NCBI GenBank assembly: GCA_036345935.2
Contig: JADWOT020000006.1
Location: 16,776,519-16,840,518, forward strand
Source of the DNA: Taenia hydatigena
Taxonomy: Eukaryota; Platyhelminthes; Cestoda; Cyclophyllidea; Taeniidae
Reading direction: 5' to 3'
Length of the DNA stretch: 64,000 nucleotides
Both the position numbers and the translations under genes were made by a program. Position 1 is the stretch's first letter; every line of letters begins with the position of its first letter. This document shows, one piece after another, positions 42,201 to 48,330 of this stretch. The notes under the pieces were generated by a model. The model was given only the letters and a program-made list of their open reading frames with translations. It was not told the DNA's origin and made no database searches.

Positions 42201-43107
42201 ATTAAGGAAGCCACCTTGAAAGAAGACAGGATATTTTAAGCATAAAACATCCAACTTAAAGTACCTATTTTCGATGAAAAGCTAAAAAACCATCGTTTAT
42301 GCAAATATCCTTAAAGTGCGCTTAAAATCAAAGCAAGACTTACCCGATGAGAAAGGTCTAACGCAATTGAGCCGACATACTTGCAGGTGCTTCAGTGCGG
42401 TTTCGATACGGGCGTCCTAGGTCAAAGAGTGTTAGGCATGTAAAGTTTGATATTAGAAACGGCATGCTTGAAAATAAAAAAATTGTTGTTTCGCTTTACG
42501 GTGGCAGATGCCAAATAGAGCAAACGACAATGACGTTGACAGTACCGGAGAAATTTTTTGGTGATCTTTTTTAATGAAATGCTGAATATACGGGGCAATC
42601 TTTGCATACCTTAAGCTTGCATTCATCAAATAGTTAAATCACTTAGAAAATCTGTGGAGTAATGCTTCAGAGTTCCGGCCACTGGGACCAGCATTACAGT
42701 GGGTGAGTAAAATATCCAAAATTCAATAAATCTAACTCGCCCTAACTAAAGTAAAAAGTAATCTGTTAGTAGGTAACAAATAGCAAGTGCTTTTATATCC
42801 ACCAAAGGCAACTGTTTTATAAGAATGTCTACATAGGATAAGTATTAACATTCATTGTGAACCACATGGCTTTTCTTTGTTAAAGCTAAACATTTAAGCA
42901 GATGGTTTCAAGTTTTGGCAGATTTTAAAAACCTTATAAAAATGTTATTAAATTACATAACAGTAAAGGCTACCTCTTCTTTGACGTATAAGTTGAGCTT
43001 TGCTTCGTCTTCCCTGCAAACACAATAATAGGGCTTCCATTCCGGTTTAAGAAGTTGTGTTCCACTGTTTTCAAAGCAACTGAAGCCAAGATCTCCTTTA
43101 GGAAATT
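1..43107 (-). CDS. SYNGAP1-like: SynGAP/DAB2IP/RASAL2-family Ras GTPase-activating protein, partial gene (13 exons placed plus one alternative first exon)
   Basis: The gene encodes a PH-C2-RasGAP protein. Members of this family bind membranes through PH and C2 and stimulate GTP hydrolysis by Ras or Rap. Exons in transcript order: 43107-42974, 40487-40396, 28500-28051, 27498-27190, 19826-19725, 19093-19051 (tentative), 11815-11754 (tentative), 11662-11526, 8585-8293, 7223-7173, 3134-3055, 1917-1559 and 216-1. Reading phase matches at every junction I could test. Together they give roughly 775 residues. The arginine-finger region TFRSNTMATKAV and the catalytic-core signature FLRFVCPAI are intact, so an active GAP is expected. 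Missing are the 5' exon(s), about 40-50 residues of the catalytic domain between 7.2 and 3.1 kb, and everything beyond the left edge (the rest of the GAP domain and the disordered and coiled-coil tail known in the family). Introns reach 11.9 kb. The family is secure; which vertebrate paralogue it is closest to cannot be decided here. Confidence 0.9.
217..1558. other. RasGAP intron
   Basis: This 1.3-kb intron of the minus-strand RasGAP gene contains a solo terminal-repeat unit at 941-1057 and otherwise nothing I recognise. The short ORFs in it show no domain and no splice-site support. Confidence 0.8.
941..1057 (+). repeat. Solo terminal unit of the TRIM-like family
   Basis: It carries the family landmarks in order: a TTGGCYTCC-like block, a GCCAGTAG block, a CGTATTACGTCTTCTTTC block, then TTTCAGAAATGTCACGGGGC and GCTACA. 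The 5' third of the unit is not recognisable. Confidence 0.6.
1559..1917 (-). CDS. SYNGAP1-like: RasGAP gene, catalytic-domain exon with a long insert
   Basis: The acceptor is CTTTTTTTGTTTAG and the donor is CCTAG|GTGAGT. The start YLHNLLYRYIQRVLI, then EVDPDKLLPSSLA, matches YLQDTLGEFIRALY and CEVDPxKxxxSSLA of the family. The end LLQHLDLVWDSICASVPDFP matches the helix that ends xxVFPREL. Between SSLA and that helix lie about 65 residues where mammalian members have about five. The insert is rich in Ser, Gly, Pro and Ala and keeps the frame open, so it is part of this exon rather than a retained intron. Confidence 0.95.
1918..3054. other. RasGAP intron with an unexplained minus-strand ORF
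   Basis: The flanking exons join in phase without anything from this interval. A 138-codon minus-strand open frame at 2602-3018 has no motif I recognise and begins at a non-ATG codon, so I do not call it a gene. Confidence 0.7.
3055..3134 (-). CDS. SYNGAP1-like: RasGAP gene, exon with the arginine finger
   Basis: The acceptor is GTCTTTCTTTTTAG and the donor is AAAGAG|GTGAGC. The exon reads NDSMTFRSNTMATKAV then ESYIKLVGKE. This is the family motif LIFRENTLATKAIExYxKLVG. The arginine after TF is the arginine finger that inserts into the Ras active site in RasGAPs, and it is conserved here. The phase-0 end joins directly to the next exon, which starts YLHNLL. Confidence 0.96.
3135..7172. other. 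RasGAP intronic region that must hide one missing exon
   Basis: About 40-50 residues of the GAP domain (the helices before the arginine finger) are absent from the placed exons, so at least one exon should lie here. One candidate is a minus-strand segment starting at 5591 after a T-rich acceptor and reading FKMVSELGPFCLKFTRLWLE. It exits with the right phase for the exon at 3134 but its similarity is too weak to call. A 167-codon plus-strand frame (6096-6599) has no recognisable domain. Confidence 0.5.
7173..7223 (-). CDS. SYNGAP1-like: RasGAP gene, short exon at start of the GAP region
   Basis: It follows a strong pyrimidine tract and acceptor (CTCCAACTCGACAG) and is in phase 0, matching the previous exon. 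It reads FTEMFYAHCRVQISSKF, in the place where family members have E-F-x-x-x-x-x-x-H-Y after the LPMELY motif. The donor is uncertain: GTGGGT after 7173, or a GT four bases further on. Support is position, acceptor quality and phase, not strong residue identity. Confidence 0.5.
7224..8292. other. RasGAP intron
   Basis: This is a 1.07-kb AT-rich intron. Plus-strand ORFs at its left side overlap the exon antisense and have no support. I see nothing else in it. Confidence 0.7.
8293..8585 (-). CDS. SYNGAP1-like: RasGAP gene, exon with end of C2 and C2-to-GAP linker
   Basis: The acceptor is TTTGTATAG and the donor is TACACG|GTATGT. It starts TLPVRLGFVTLPVSKV (C2 strand, equal to YVGLVTVPVATLAG in SynGAP) and has TWLTLQPP where the family has a W-Y-P strand. 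A Ser/Asn/Thr-rich loop of about 40 residues follows, in the place of the Gly-rich loop of mammals. It ends VQLRVSVRYKSVDVLPISAY, matching the LKARYQTxxILPMELY that precedes the GAP domain. Confidence 0.93.
8586..11525. other. RasGAP intron
   Basis: This 2.9-kb intron is flanked by exons that join in phase. It contains a solo terminal-repeat unit at 10516-10650. The longer minus-strand frame at 8889-9437 lacks any recognisable motif. Confidence 0.75.
10516..10650 (+). repeat. Solo terminal unit of the TRIM-like family (diverged)
   Basis: It contains ATTTTGGTAAAG, CGTGCCAGTAG and the terminal CTTCAGAGAAGTCTCGGACG followed by GCTACA, in the same order and spacing as other units. Confidence 0.55.
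11526..11662 (-). CDS. SYNGAP1-like: RasGAP gene, C2 exon with NLPxV...LYRE motif
   Basis: The acceptor is TTCTTGTTACAG and the donor is TATCG|GTAAGT. It reads NLPDVSILTMSLYREAEG followed by a basic stretch (KDGRKGLLVRSNSKKTSKKF) and NRLI. The family sequence is NLPxVRxLxLHLYRD followed by a Lys/Arg-rich loop before the next C2 strand. The one base left over joins in phase to the exon at 8.6 kb, giving NRLIATLPVRLGFVTLP. Confidence 0.88.
11754..11815 (-). CDS. SYNGAP1-like: RasGAP gene, tentative C2 exon before the NLP motif
   Basis: This is 62 nt with a donor AACAG|GTGGAT in phase 2, only 91 nt upstream of the next, well-supported exon. It reads CRRSSPIETWVDTPIVTN and then joins to S-NLPDV. 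The family has a Trp-Gly-Glu-x-Phe-x-Phe strand directly before NLP, and the W-x-D-x-x-x-V arrangement here resembles it. The acceptor is poor. It could alternatively begin at an internal AG. Confidence 0.4.
11816..19050. other. Large RasGAP intron
   Basis: This 7.2-kb AT-rich stretch has no supported gene. A CpG-rich patch lies at about 17590-17820, and a short trinucleotide run of GAC lies near 15854-15868. A minus-strand open segment near 16460-16665 with the string TFWNDSEF was considered as a C2 exon but its donor phase does not fit. Confidence 0.5.
19051..19093 (-). CDS. SYNGAP1-like: RasGAP gene, tentative small C2 exon
   Basis: This is 43 nt between ACTTTAG and TTCGA|GTGCAA. It enters in phase 2 and leaves in phase 0, as needed between the firm exon at 19.7 kb and the tentative one at 11.8 kb. 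It reads TCLARKLDASALIR, comparable in length and pattern to the Cys-x-Leu-Cys-Leu-Asp...Arg strand of the SynGAP C2 domain. The donor is weak and sequence similarity is low, so it could be chance. Confidence 0.3.
19725..19826 (-). CDS. SYNGAP1-like: RasGAP gene, exon joining PH helix to C2 strand 1
   Basis: The acceptor has an excellent pyrimidine tract ending CCTTTTAG and the donor is AAGAAG|GTGAGT. It reads LRRTAKPNLENERHRENSLF, then LSILEAKGLHNKRR. The family equivalent is NLRRAVxPNKDNSRR followed by the LWVIEAK-type first strand of the C2 domain, a very close match in order and spacing. It requires two bases from the previous exon, supplied equally well by the PH exon at 27.2 kb or by the alternative first exon at 22.2 kb. 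Confidence 0.9.
22162..22772 (-). CDS. Candidate alternative first exon of the RasGAP gene (isoform without PH)
   Basis: The block is open for 203 codons from the first ATG after an in-frame stop to a consensus donor, TTTC|GTGAGC, leaving two bases. That phase is exactly what the next exon at 19.8 kb needs. The spliced protein would run ERYNDPWVGSIS into LRRTAKPNLE. No usable acceptor precedes the ATG in frame, so this looks like an initiating exon rather than an internal one. The peptide is rich in Ser and His, with no domain I recognise. Three CCAAT pentamers lie 150-200 bp upstream. Alternative promoters that remove or shorten the PH domain are known for mammalian SynGAP; applying that here is inference. 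It could instead be a phase-2 cassette exon, or a chance ORF. Confidence 0.55.
22773..22975 (-). promoter_or_regulatory. Putative internal promoter upstream of the alternative first exon
   Basis: This stretch is richer in CG dinucleotides than its surroundings. It has CCAAT at 22924-22928 and 22967-22971 and the inverted form ATTGG at 22949-22953. An inverted repeat pairs TTGGTTATG (22864-22872) with CATAACCAA (22919-22927), with GCGCAC motifs inside. There is no TATA box. The position relative to the ATG at 22772 suits a CCAAT-driven promoter for minus-strand transcription. Confidence 0.4.
25513..25530. repeat. (AAT)6 microsatellite
   Basis: Six tandem AAT trinucleotides lie in an intron. 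No function is suggested. Confidence 0.9.
27190..27498 (-). CDS. SYNGAP1-like: RasGAP gene, exon with C-terminal half of the PH domain
   Basis: The acceptor region is TGTTTACAGAG; the AG two bases further in gives the correct phase. The donor is CCAG|GTACGT. After an arginine-rich stretch (RRRRLALRKRLLSR) the exon reads LLGGQEHCFYVKTLTGG then FAAASQDERNCWLT. This matches SynGAP PH strands beta5-beta7 and the start of the C-terminal helix, including its invariant tryptophan. The split last codon AG|T joins it in frame to the exon at 19.8 kb. Confidence 0.88.
28051..28500 (-). CDS. SYNGAP1-like: RasGAP gene, exon with Ser/Arg-rich insert inside the PH domain
   Basis: The acceptor is AAATTTTAG and the donor is AACAA|GTAAGT, giving 450 nt open throughout. 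The segment KRSFSLSRFFRRSSKTPGSP corresponds to the basic, serine-rich stretch that interrupts the PH domain in SynGAP-type proteins. The rest is polar and low in hydrophobic residues, so it is probably a flexible loop. Serines beside arginines are plausible phosphorylation sites, though this is inference. Phase 2 at both ends agrees with the flanking exons. Confidence 0.8.
28915..29818 (+). mobile_element. TRIM-like retroelement, copy 1
   Basis: The left terminal unit (28915-29081) ends in GTGTTACA. It is followed one base later by TGGAGCAGCCG, a site of the type that pairs with a tRNA 3' end. The internal body runs to about 29808 and ends in a purine-rich tract (29791-29807). The first dozen bases of another terminal unit (GGGGCTCC) follow, suggesting a truncated right repeat. 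The body has no long coding frame; the 70-82 codon minus-strand frames resemble no protease, reverse transcriptase or integrase. Non-coding bodies with primer site and purine tract are typical of TRIM elements, which are known from taeniid tapeworms. Confidence 0.6.
35311..35477 (+). repeat. Solo terminal unit of the TRIM-like family (full length)
   Basis: It begins CGATTTTGGTAATGGGCCAC and includes GTACCTTCG and GGCCTAGCCTC. It ends TCTTCTTTCGTCTTCAGAAA then AGTCTCGAGACGCTACA. This is one of the clearest copies. Confidence 0.7.
37285..37398 (+). repeat. Solo terminal unit of the TRIM-like family (5' truncated)
   Basis: It contains TTGGCCTCCGAGCCACGC, TAGTAGTCCC and the end block CTTCAGGAAAGTCTCGGAAC. 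The final GCTACA is altered. Confidence 0.6.
39033..39983 (+). mobile_element. TRIM-like retroelement, copy 2
   Basis: Positions 39039-39787 match 29060-29808 base for base at a constant offset of 9979, with about 11 mismatches by eye and no indel. Here the left unit is reduced to its last 25-30 bases, while a full right unit (39788-39983) follows the purine tract directly (39769-39787). The two copies are therefore complementary: copy 1 keeps the left repeat and copy 2 the right one. The high identity indicates recent movement or segmental duplication within the same intron. Confidence 0.6.
40396..40487 (-). CDS. SYNGAP1-like: RasGAP gene, exon with middle of the PH domain
   Basis: This 92-nt exon starts in phase 0 after TTGCGTAG and ends CCCAG|GTGGCT with two bases left over. 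Both phases fit the neighbouring exons. It reads ARPQTIQIKEACVLDNPV and continues to SDKP. Joined to the preceding LNLYVKEE it gives the PH pattern of a strand, a loop with P, then I-x-I-x-x-A-x-V. It lies alone between a 2.5-kb and an 11.9-kb intron. The acceptor has little polypyrimidine. The call rests on the double phase match plus the PH pattern. Confidence 0.6.
40488..42973. other. RasGAP intron
   Basis: This is a 2.5-kb AT-rich intron. I see no recognisable element in it. Confidence 0.6.
42974..43107 (-). CDS. SYNGAP1-like: RasGAP gene, exon with first half of the PH domain
   Basis: The acceptor is a T-run ending in TTTTTTAG and the donor is GAG|GTAGCC. About 44 codons are read. The part LKPEWKPYYCVCRED followed by AKLNLYVKEE fits PH strands beta1 to beta3 and aligns with the W-x-P-R-F-C-I start of the SynGAP PH domain. 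The exon needs one base from an upstream exon, so it is not the first coding exon. That upstream exon was not identified. The donor is weaker than the others, but the phase-0 end matches the next exon exactly. Confidence 0.7.
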
Positions 43108-46100
43108 CTAAAAAATTGACATCCAAATAACTTTTAAGCAATATATATAAGCTCTATAGTTGATTGCAAATCTTACTAACACGAAAACAAAACCTGCATA
43201 TGATTTCTAAGGAGCTGTAAAATTTCAAGCACAATATGAATCGCAATAACTGAGAGGTAAAGCAGAGATGCTAAACTTCCCCGAACAACCCTATCAATTG
43301 GTGATGATAACAACAGTATTACTAAAATTTAATTACAAGTTTGAAAAAAATAGAGCTGCTCTTACGTCCAATGACTTGGAATGAATGGCTTAAATACAAT
43401 AAGGATAAAATTGTGATAATTAGCTTAGTAATTTAGTTACAAGAACGTCAATCTAGAGACAAAAGGTGTCAACATATAAACTGACTTATCCAAATTTGTT
43501 AAACTTAGGGACTTTCAACAAAAAATTTAAACATCTTTTGCAAATAGTTGCACTTAAAAGCCGCTGTGTGACCAAGATATCCTTGTTCAGAGCTTGCAGA
43601 ATTCTAATTAATACTTTTTAGTAAATGCGCACAAAAAATAACGTAAGCTAAAGAACAATCACAGATTCAATAAAAGATTATAAAATAGCCCAATGCCACG
43701 AAAACATGACTATTTGATTAAATTCTTGCGGTAGATTAACGAGATAATTCAGTACTCGCAAAACCATTTTTACTTTCAAAAAGCTTGATTTATGAATTTG
43801 TATTAAACGCTATGTTATGTGATGCCATAATGTTAGCCATTGAACACGTAGGAATTAGTCAAATTCACACCTCGATTCAAGAATAAAAATTTGTACAAAT
43901 ACTTTTCGCCACATCGCTTCTTGTGAATGTTTTACAATACAAAATTGAAGTTCACTTGCAGAAAATAAAGATACACTTTTAGCAATAATTAACGCTCGAG
44001 AAGAAATGAAGCCGCATTATCCTGCTGATGGCTCCTCATTTGAGATAGGTCAACCTCTTTCAAATGCTTCTTACCCCATACTAGAAGCCAAGATTCCACA
44101 AAGCAAGGAAATTGAGGCAATTTAACCATATCGTCACAAAAAGATGACCTTAATTACGCGAATATACATAACCGCGTGTTCAGGGTTTCAAATAATCTGC
44201 TGCTTCGTACTCGCATAAACAAATTAAAATTCGCCTTAACAAAATTCAGCAATATTTATAATCCTTTTAACACACCAAACTTAAAAAATAAAAATAACAT
44301 TCAAAGCTATTAGCTTTTAGGGGAGTTTGTACTTTGGACTTTTCAAAAGTGCCCTACTTAATAATTCTCTTAAATGATGTATTAACATATTCCACCGTCT
44401 CGTAAGAACCATTTTTCGCTTTTACGGGTTAATTCTTATTAAGCTTTATTATTGCCAAAATATGAAAGAGGCTATTATTTATTATTGAATGCCTAACTTC
44501 TCCTAATTTGTGGCATTTTTTTCAGTTACTTTTCTTTCCACTTTGCTTAAGCCGTTATTACTAGTGTATTTAATAATAAATGATTGGAGATGGTTTATTT
44601 ATACACTAATTTTGGGGATTGCATTAGCAATATCAGAGTGGATATGATTTTGATTCAATTTAATTCCAAATAAAGGTTTGAAATATTACTGGGTGGTGAA
44701 ACGCTCTCAATCAAATTCTATCACAATGCTAACACGATGTTCTAGGCAGTTACCACTTAGGGAGAAAGCATTTAATTTGAGTTGCTACTGGTCCATAAAT
44801 TACTTTCACTACTCCTTAATTCGTTATGAAAAACCTTTTTAATGCTTGGAATTTGAATAATTTGTACAGTTCAACTAAGCAAAGGCTGATTTGTCTAGCT
44901 CACTGTCTGCTAGGAGCTTACTGCGTTAGCTGTGTGATAGCAAAATTTTAGCCCATGACCGCAATTTAAAAGCAATTGCGAATTTTCAGTCGCCTACTCA
45001 TCATTCTGTTCTTAGGCTCCGCTGCTATTAACATTATAACGTCGTTCACCATCGCACAAAAAGTTTAACATATCAACTACTCATGTTTCCAGCATACCTT
45101 TGATAAATAATCTGCCCTGATTTCTGTAAGAATGCACAGTATTTTGTAGTTGATTTATCACTACAATGGTGGAATTAAAAGTAGCTTTTTCTGGCTTGAA
45201 TCAAATTTTGTTACCGAATTCTTTGTATCCATTATTATCAGGTAGGTACTGCACCGCATTTAGCTTAAGTGTGTGTTGAACCACACAGGCGCCATAGGCT
45301 CCATGGCTTTTACTTCCACTTTTCGGCTTGGACTTTGGCCGTGCCGATGACCCCTATGCTCCTTTAAAATTTGGTTACATAGGTACTGTCCTGCTATTTT
45401 GCCTTGTTCCGACTTGGTGAAGACTCGGGAATGCAGTGTGAAGTTTATTAACTTGAGCGCTAAAACGCACTTAATGGTAAAATTGGAGCTAAGAGCTTAA
45501 AACACAAATGTGGAAGACTTGAAAGCAGTACCTCCAGAGTATGCCCTGAAGCAGGTTAAAACAAATCTTGTACCATTTTACTCATTAACACTTGCAAGCA
45601 ACACTTTGTACTCCCAAGCTTTGAATAAATGACGTAGGTCACGGTATCAATTGACTGTAGATGTGTTTTGTAAATATTCTTAATACATTTTCTTCAACAA
45701 ATAGTTAATAATGCAAAACGTTTGTTTAAGCCACCTGGGTGCTTCCCCATTGTACCTTTGTCGAGTAGGTTGGCCTCCGGGCCGTGCTTCCAGTGCCAAT
45801 TTCGTCTGTACGTCAGCAATGCACATTCCGCTCGAGTGTTATGTATTCTTTCATCTTTAGGAAAGTCTCAGGACGCTGCAATGCCACCGGAATTTCCTTT
45901 AATTGGTACACCTATTATCAGTGCGGCCAAACTTTTCAATTTTTTAACAATGCTCTATACAAACAAATACGTAAGCAAAAATCTGATGCCTTACCAAAAT
46001 ATATCCCTTAATATTTACTTATACTTGCTTGTGCCTAAATTTGGACTTGTGTAAAGGTGGTGAGATTGATGGAGAATACATTTATGCCAGGACATGTCAT

Positions 46101-46760
46101 GTGAGGGTGATTCACCAATAGATGCTGTTTCTTTTGAACAACCACAAAGCTCTACTGATCAAAAGCACGCCTTGGCAGTTAGCACCGTGGTGCTTCTACA
46201 ATTGGGTAAGCTGAACTATATCTGTTGACCAATCAATGCTGCCGCGTAAAAAGTGGCAATTTATTAGTAGATGCAATACCTCTTAGCTCATTTCGTGTAG
46301 TTTGGAATGTAGCGCGGGATTATGTCTGGAGGTCGAACAAAATTGTTATTTACTAGAATAGACTTATGCTAGAATGGGTTTTTTCTGAATGCCCAATGTA
46401 AGTGTAGGAAGTTGAATTGAATCGTTGCTAAGTTGAAAGTGAGGATGATAGCGGAACATCAAAAAGTTATAACCAATAAATCACCGTAAGCTACCAATTG
46501 AATTCGAGTCTACGATTTGCAGGGGAGAGGTGTCAGAAGACTGGGATCGTCGGATGTAGTACGTATATCCATTCCGCCATTTGGTGCTTACTTCAGCTTG
46601 ATAGATATCAAGTGGCACTCCTATCGTGTACTCCAGGGCACATATAGAGATGAATGATAAGTACCTTACCTACAATTGATGATGCATTTTATCCTACAAC
46701 AAAGTTTAACGGAGAAGGAAAGTGTGAAGAATGCTGTCGCAGCGGTTCACCAGCGTGCAC
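43108..46760. other. AT-rich stretch, upstream part of the RasGAP gene or intron
   Basis: It is very AT-rich and nearly free of long ORFs, with the solo unit at 45728-45880. It must be intronic if the missing 5' exon lies further right, because the exon at 43.1 kb needs an upstream partner. Confidence 0.5.
45728..45880 (+). repeat. Solo terminal unit of the TRIM-like family (full length)
   Basis: It starts AAGCCACCTGGGTGCTTC, like the right repeat of copy 2. It has GTACCTTTG and GGCCTCCGGGCCGTGC, and ends TTTAGGAAAGTCTCAGGACG then CTGCA. Confidence 0.7.
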
Positions 46761-46766
46761 ACATAA

Positions 46767-46985
46767 GTGCCAACTTGGCTACGAAATGAGACGGTAGTTG
46801 GCCTCAGGAATGAAACCTCGACACTTTCCAAAACACTTTCGCGCATGCAGGCGCTCACACTCAAGACGACGGCACTCATGCGCTGTTGCCTCCTCGAATG
46901 CGCCTCTCCTGGGGCCCTTCACGCCTGGGTGGTCGGTGTGGCACCGTGTGAACCGATCGCCACCAATTCAGTTCAGTTCATTAAA
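46767..46985 (-). promoter_or_regulatory. CpG-rich patch, possible 5' exon or promoter of the RasGAP gene
   Basis: This patch has many CG dinucleotides in otherwise CG-poor DNA. On the minus strand a 58-codon frame starts MSAVVLSVSACMRESVLESV. A GT after TCATTTC in it would leave one base, the phase the exon at 43.1 kb needs. The donor GTAGCC is weak and the peptide is not recognisable. CpG patches often mark promoters, so this is a plausible but unproven 5' end. Confidence 0.2.
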
Positions 46986-46989
46986 AACA

Positions 46990-48330
46990 CTAAAAGCACT
47001 TGAATGAGCATGAAGAAGGTTTAAATGCAACATTTCATATAAAGTTTTACAAGTAGATGTGTAATCAAGGTTGCAGAATGCAAGGCCCTGTAAGGTAACC
47101 TGGAAATAAGAGTCCGTATCATCTGATAATCTTCTTTTCCAGCCATATCCAAGGTAAAATTGGTAGAGGCGCTTTGAACTATTGTCTAAAAATAAATTAA
47201 GAATAAATGTAAAGGATGAACTTAGGTTTAGAGATTTCTTTGTGCATACATATGAGGCAGTTTCCATCCTTTAAGCAGCTCACCTTATGTACGTGCAGTG
47301 GGATGTATTTGCCTAACTCCAGCCAGAGGTCGGTAAAATAAGGCACCTCAGTGCAAAAAAAATCCCAACTCCCAAAGGTTTAAATGAAGTGTTTATTCTC
47401 ATCAAAACTCGTTGGAATAAATGTCATTATTGCAGAGCTCTGAGACCTCCCTGAAGACGAAAGAAGACATGATACTCGAACAGAATATGTACTGGCATGA
47501 CATAGGTGTCAAGTCGCCTACTGAAGGTACAATGGCCGGGATCTCAGTTGGTCTCTCAACCAAAACCGAGAGTCGAACAAATAACCAACGTATTCTAATT
47601 ATTGCCGCGATGGATGGCTTCGCTTCGAAAGTGATTTGATGCATTCATGATAAGTATACCTGTAATCTCCATATCAAGGAAACCACTAAAAGGCAAAACC
47701 AGAGGAAGTAATCACTTGTGCCGCGTTTCCAAAATTAAACAAATTTTTGTAGGTGATATCTCTGTGCATTTGGAGCTCATGAGCTGCCTTTCTAACATTG
47801 CCTTAGTCCTGAGCGTACGTACATCCCTTTTGCAACCATGCTTGTATCGTTGAGACGACAAGGCTCACGCCTTGGCAACTGAAGGCTTTCAATCCTTCCA
47901 AGACCACTTCCAATGCTGTTTTTGTAAAACTTTAAATAGAAAAGATTGCATTTATCTTTTTTATCACGCTGATAAATGAAACTGAGTTTAATCAATAAAG
48001 ATGGCTCAATGACTGTTTGTTTGTAAAAGTGCTTTACAAGTGGCATTGAAGAGGCGAGCATCGTAGGCCAGTGGGTCTGGAAAATATACCTGCTCCCACT
48101 AAAAACGTTATATTAACCTTACAGAAGTGACGCTCTGCCATCATAAGGTGTAAAGCTCCTTTCTGTGAAACGAGGCGTGAAGTACGCGCAGCATGTATGA
48201 GAAGGAATGCGGATGCCTGCCTTTGTAGCAAAGTGCAAAGGGGCGAAGCTTTGAAGCAACATCCACCCCGTGAGTCGTTTTGCCGTTTTTGAGAGCCGCA
48301 TCAAGAGCTATCCAGCCTATTTAGCTGGTA
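46990..48330 (-). other. Broken ankyrin-like open segments
   Basis: Minus-strand pieces in different frames look like parts of ankyrin repeats: GWIALDAALKNGKTTHGVDV, SFAPLHFATKAGI, QKGALHLMMAERHF, and after a possible 46-nt intron PLAYDARLFNATCKALLQ. No single frame or simple splice pattern joins them. A further segment near 47165-47200 (LYQFYLGYGWKRRLSDDTDS) follows a good acceptor. This could be a decayed ankyrin gene or a real gene whose exons I have not resolved. Confidence 0.25.
47432..47570 (-). repeat. Solo terminal unit of the TRIM-like family (inverted)
   Basis: Read on the minus strand it ends with TCTTCTTTCGTCTTCAGGGA then GGTCTCAGAGCTCTGCA, preceded by the CGAGTATCATGTC block. 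It is the same family in opposite orientation. Confidence 0.6.
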
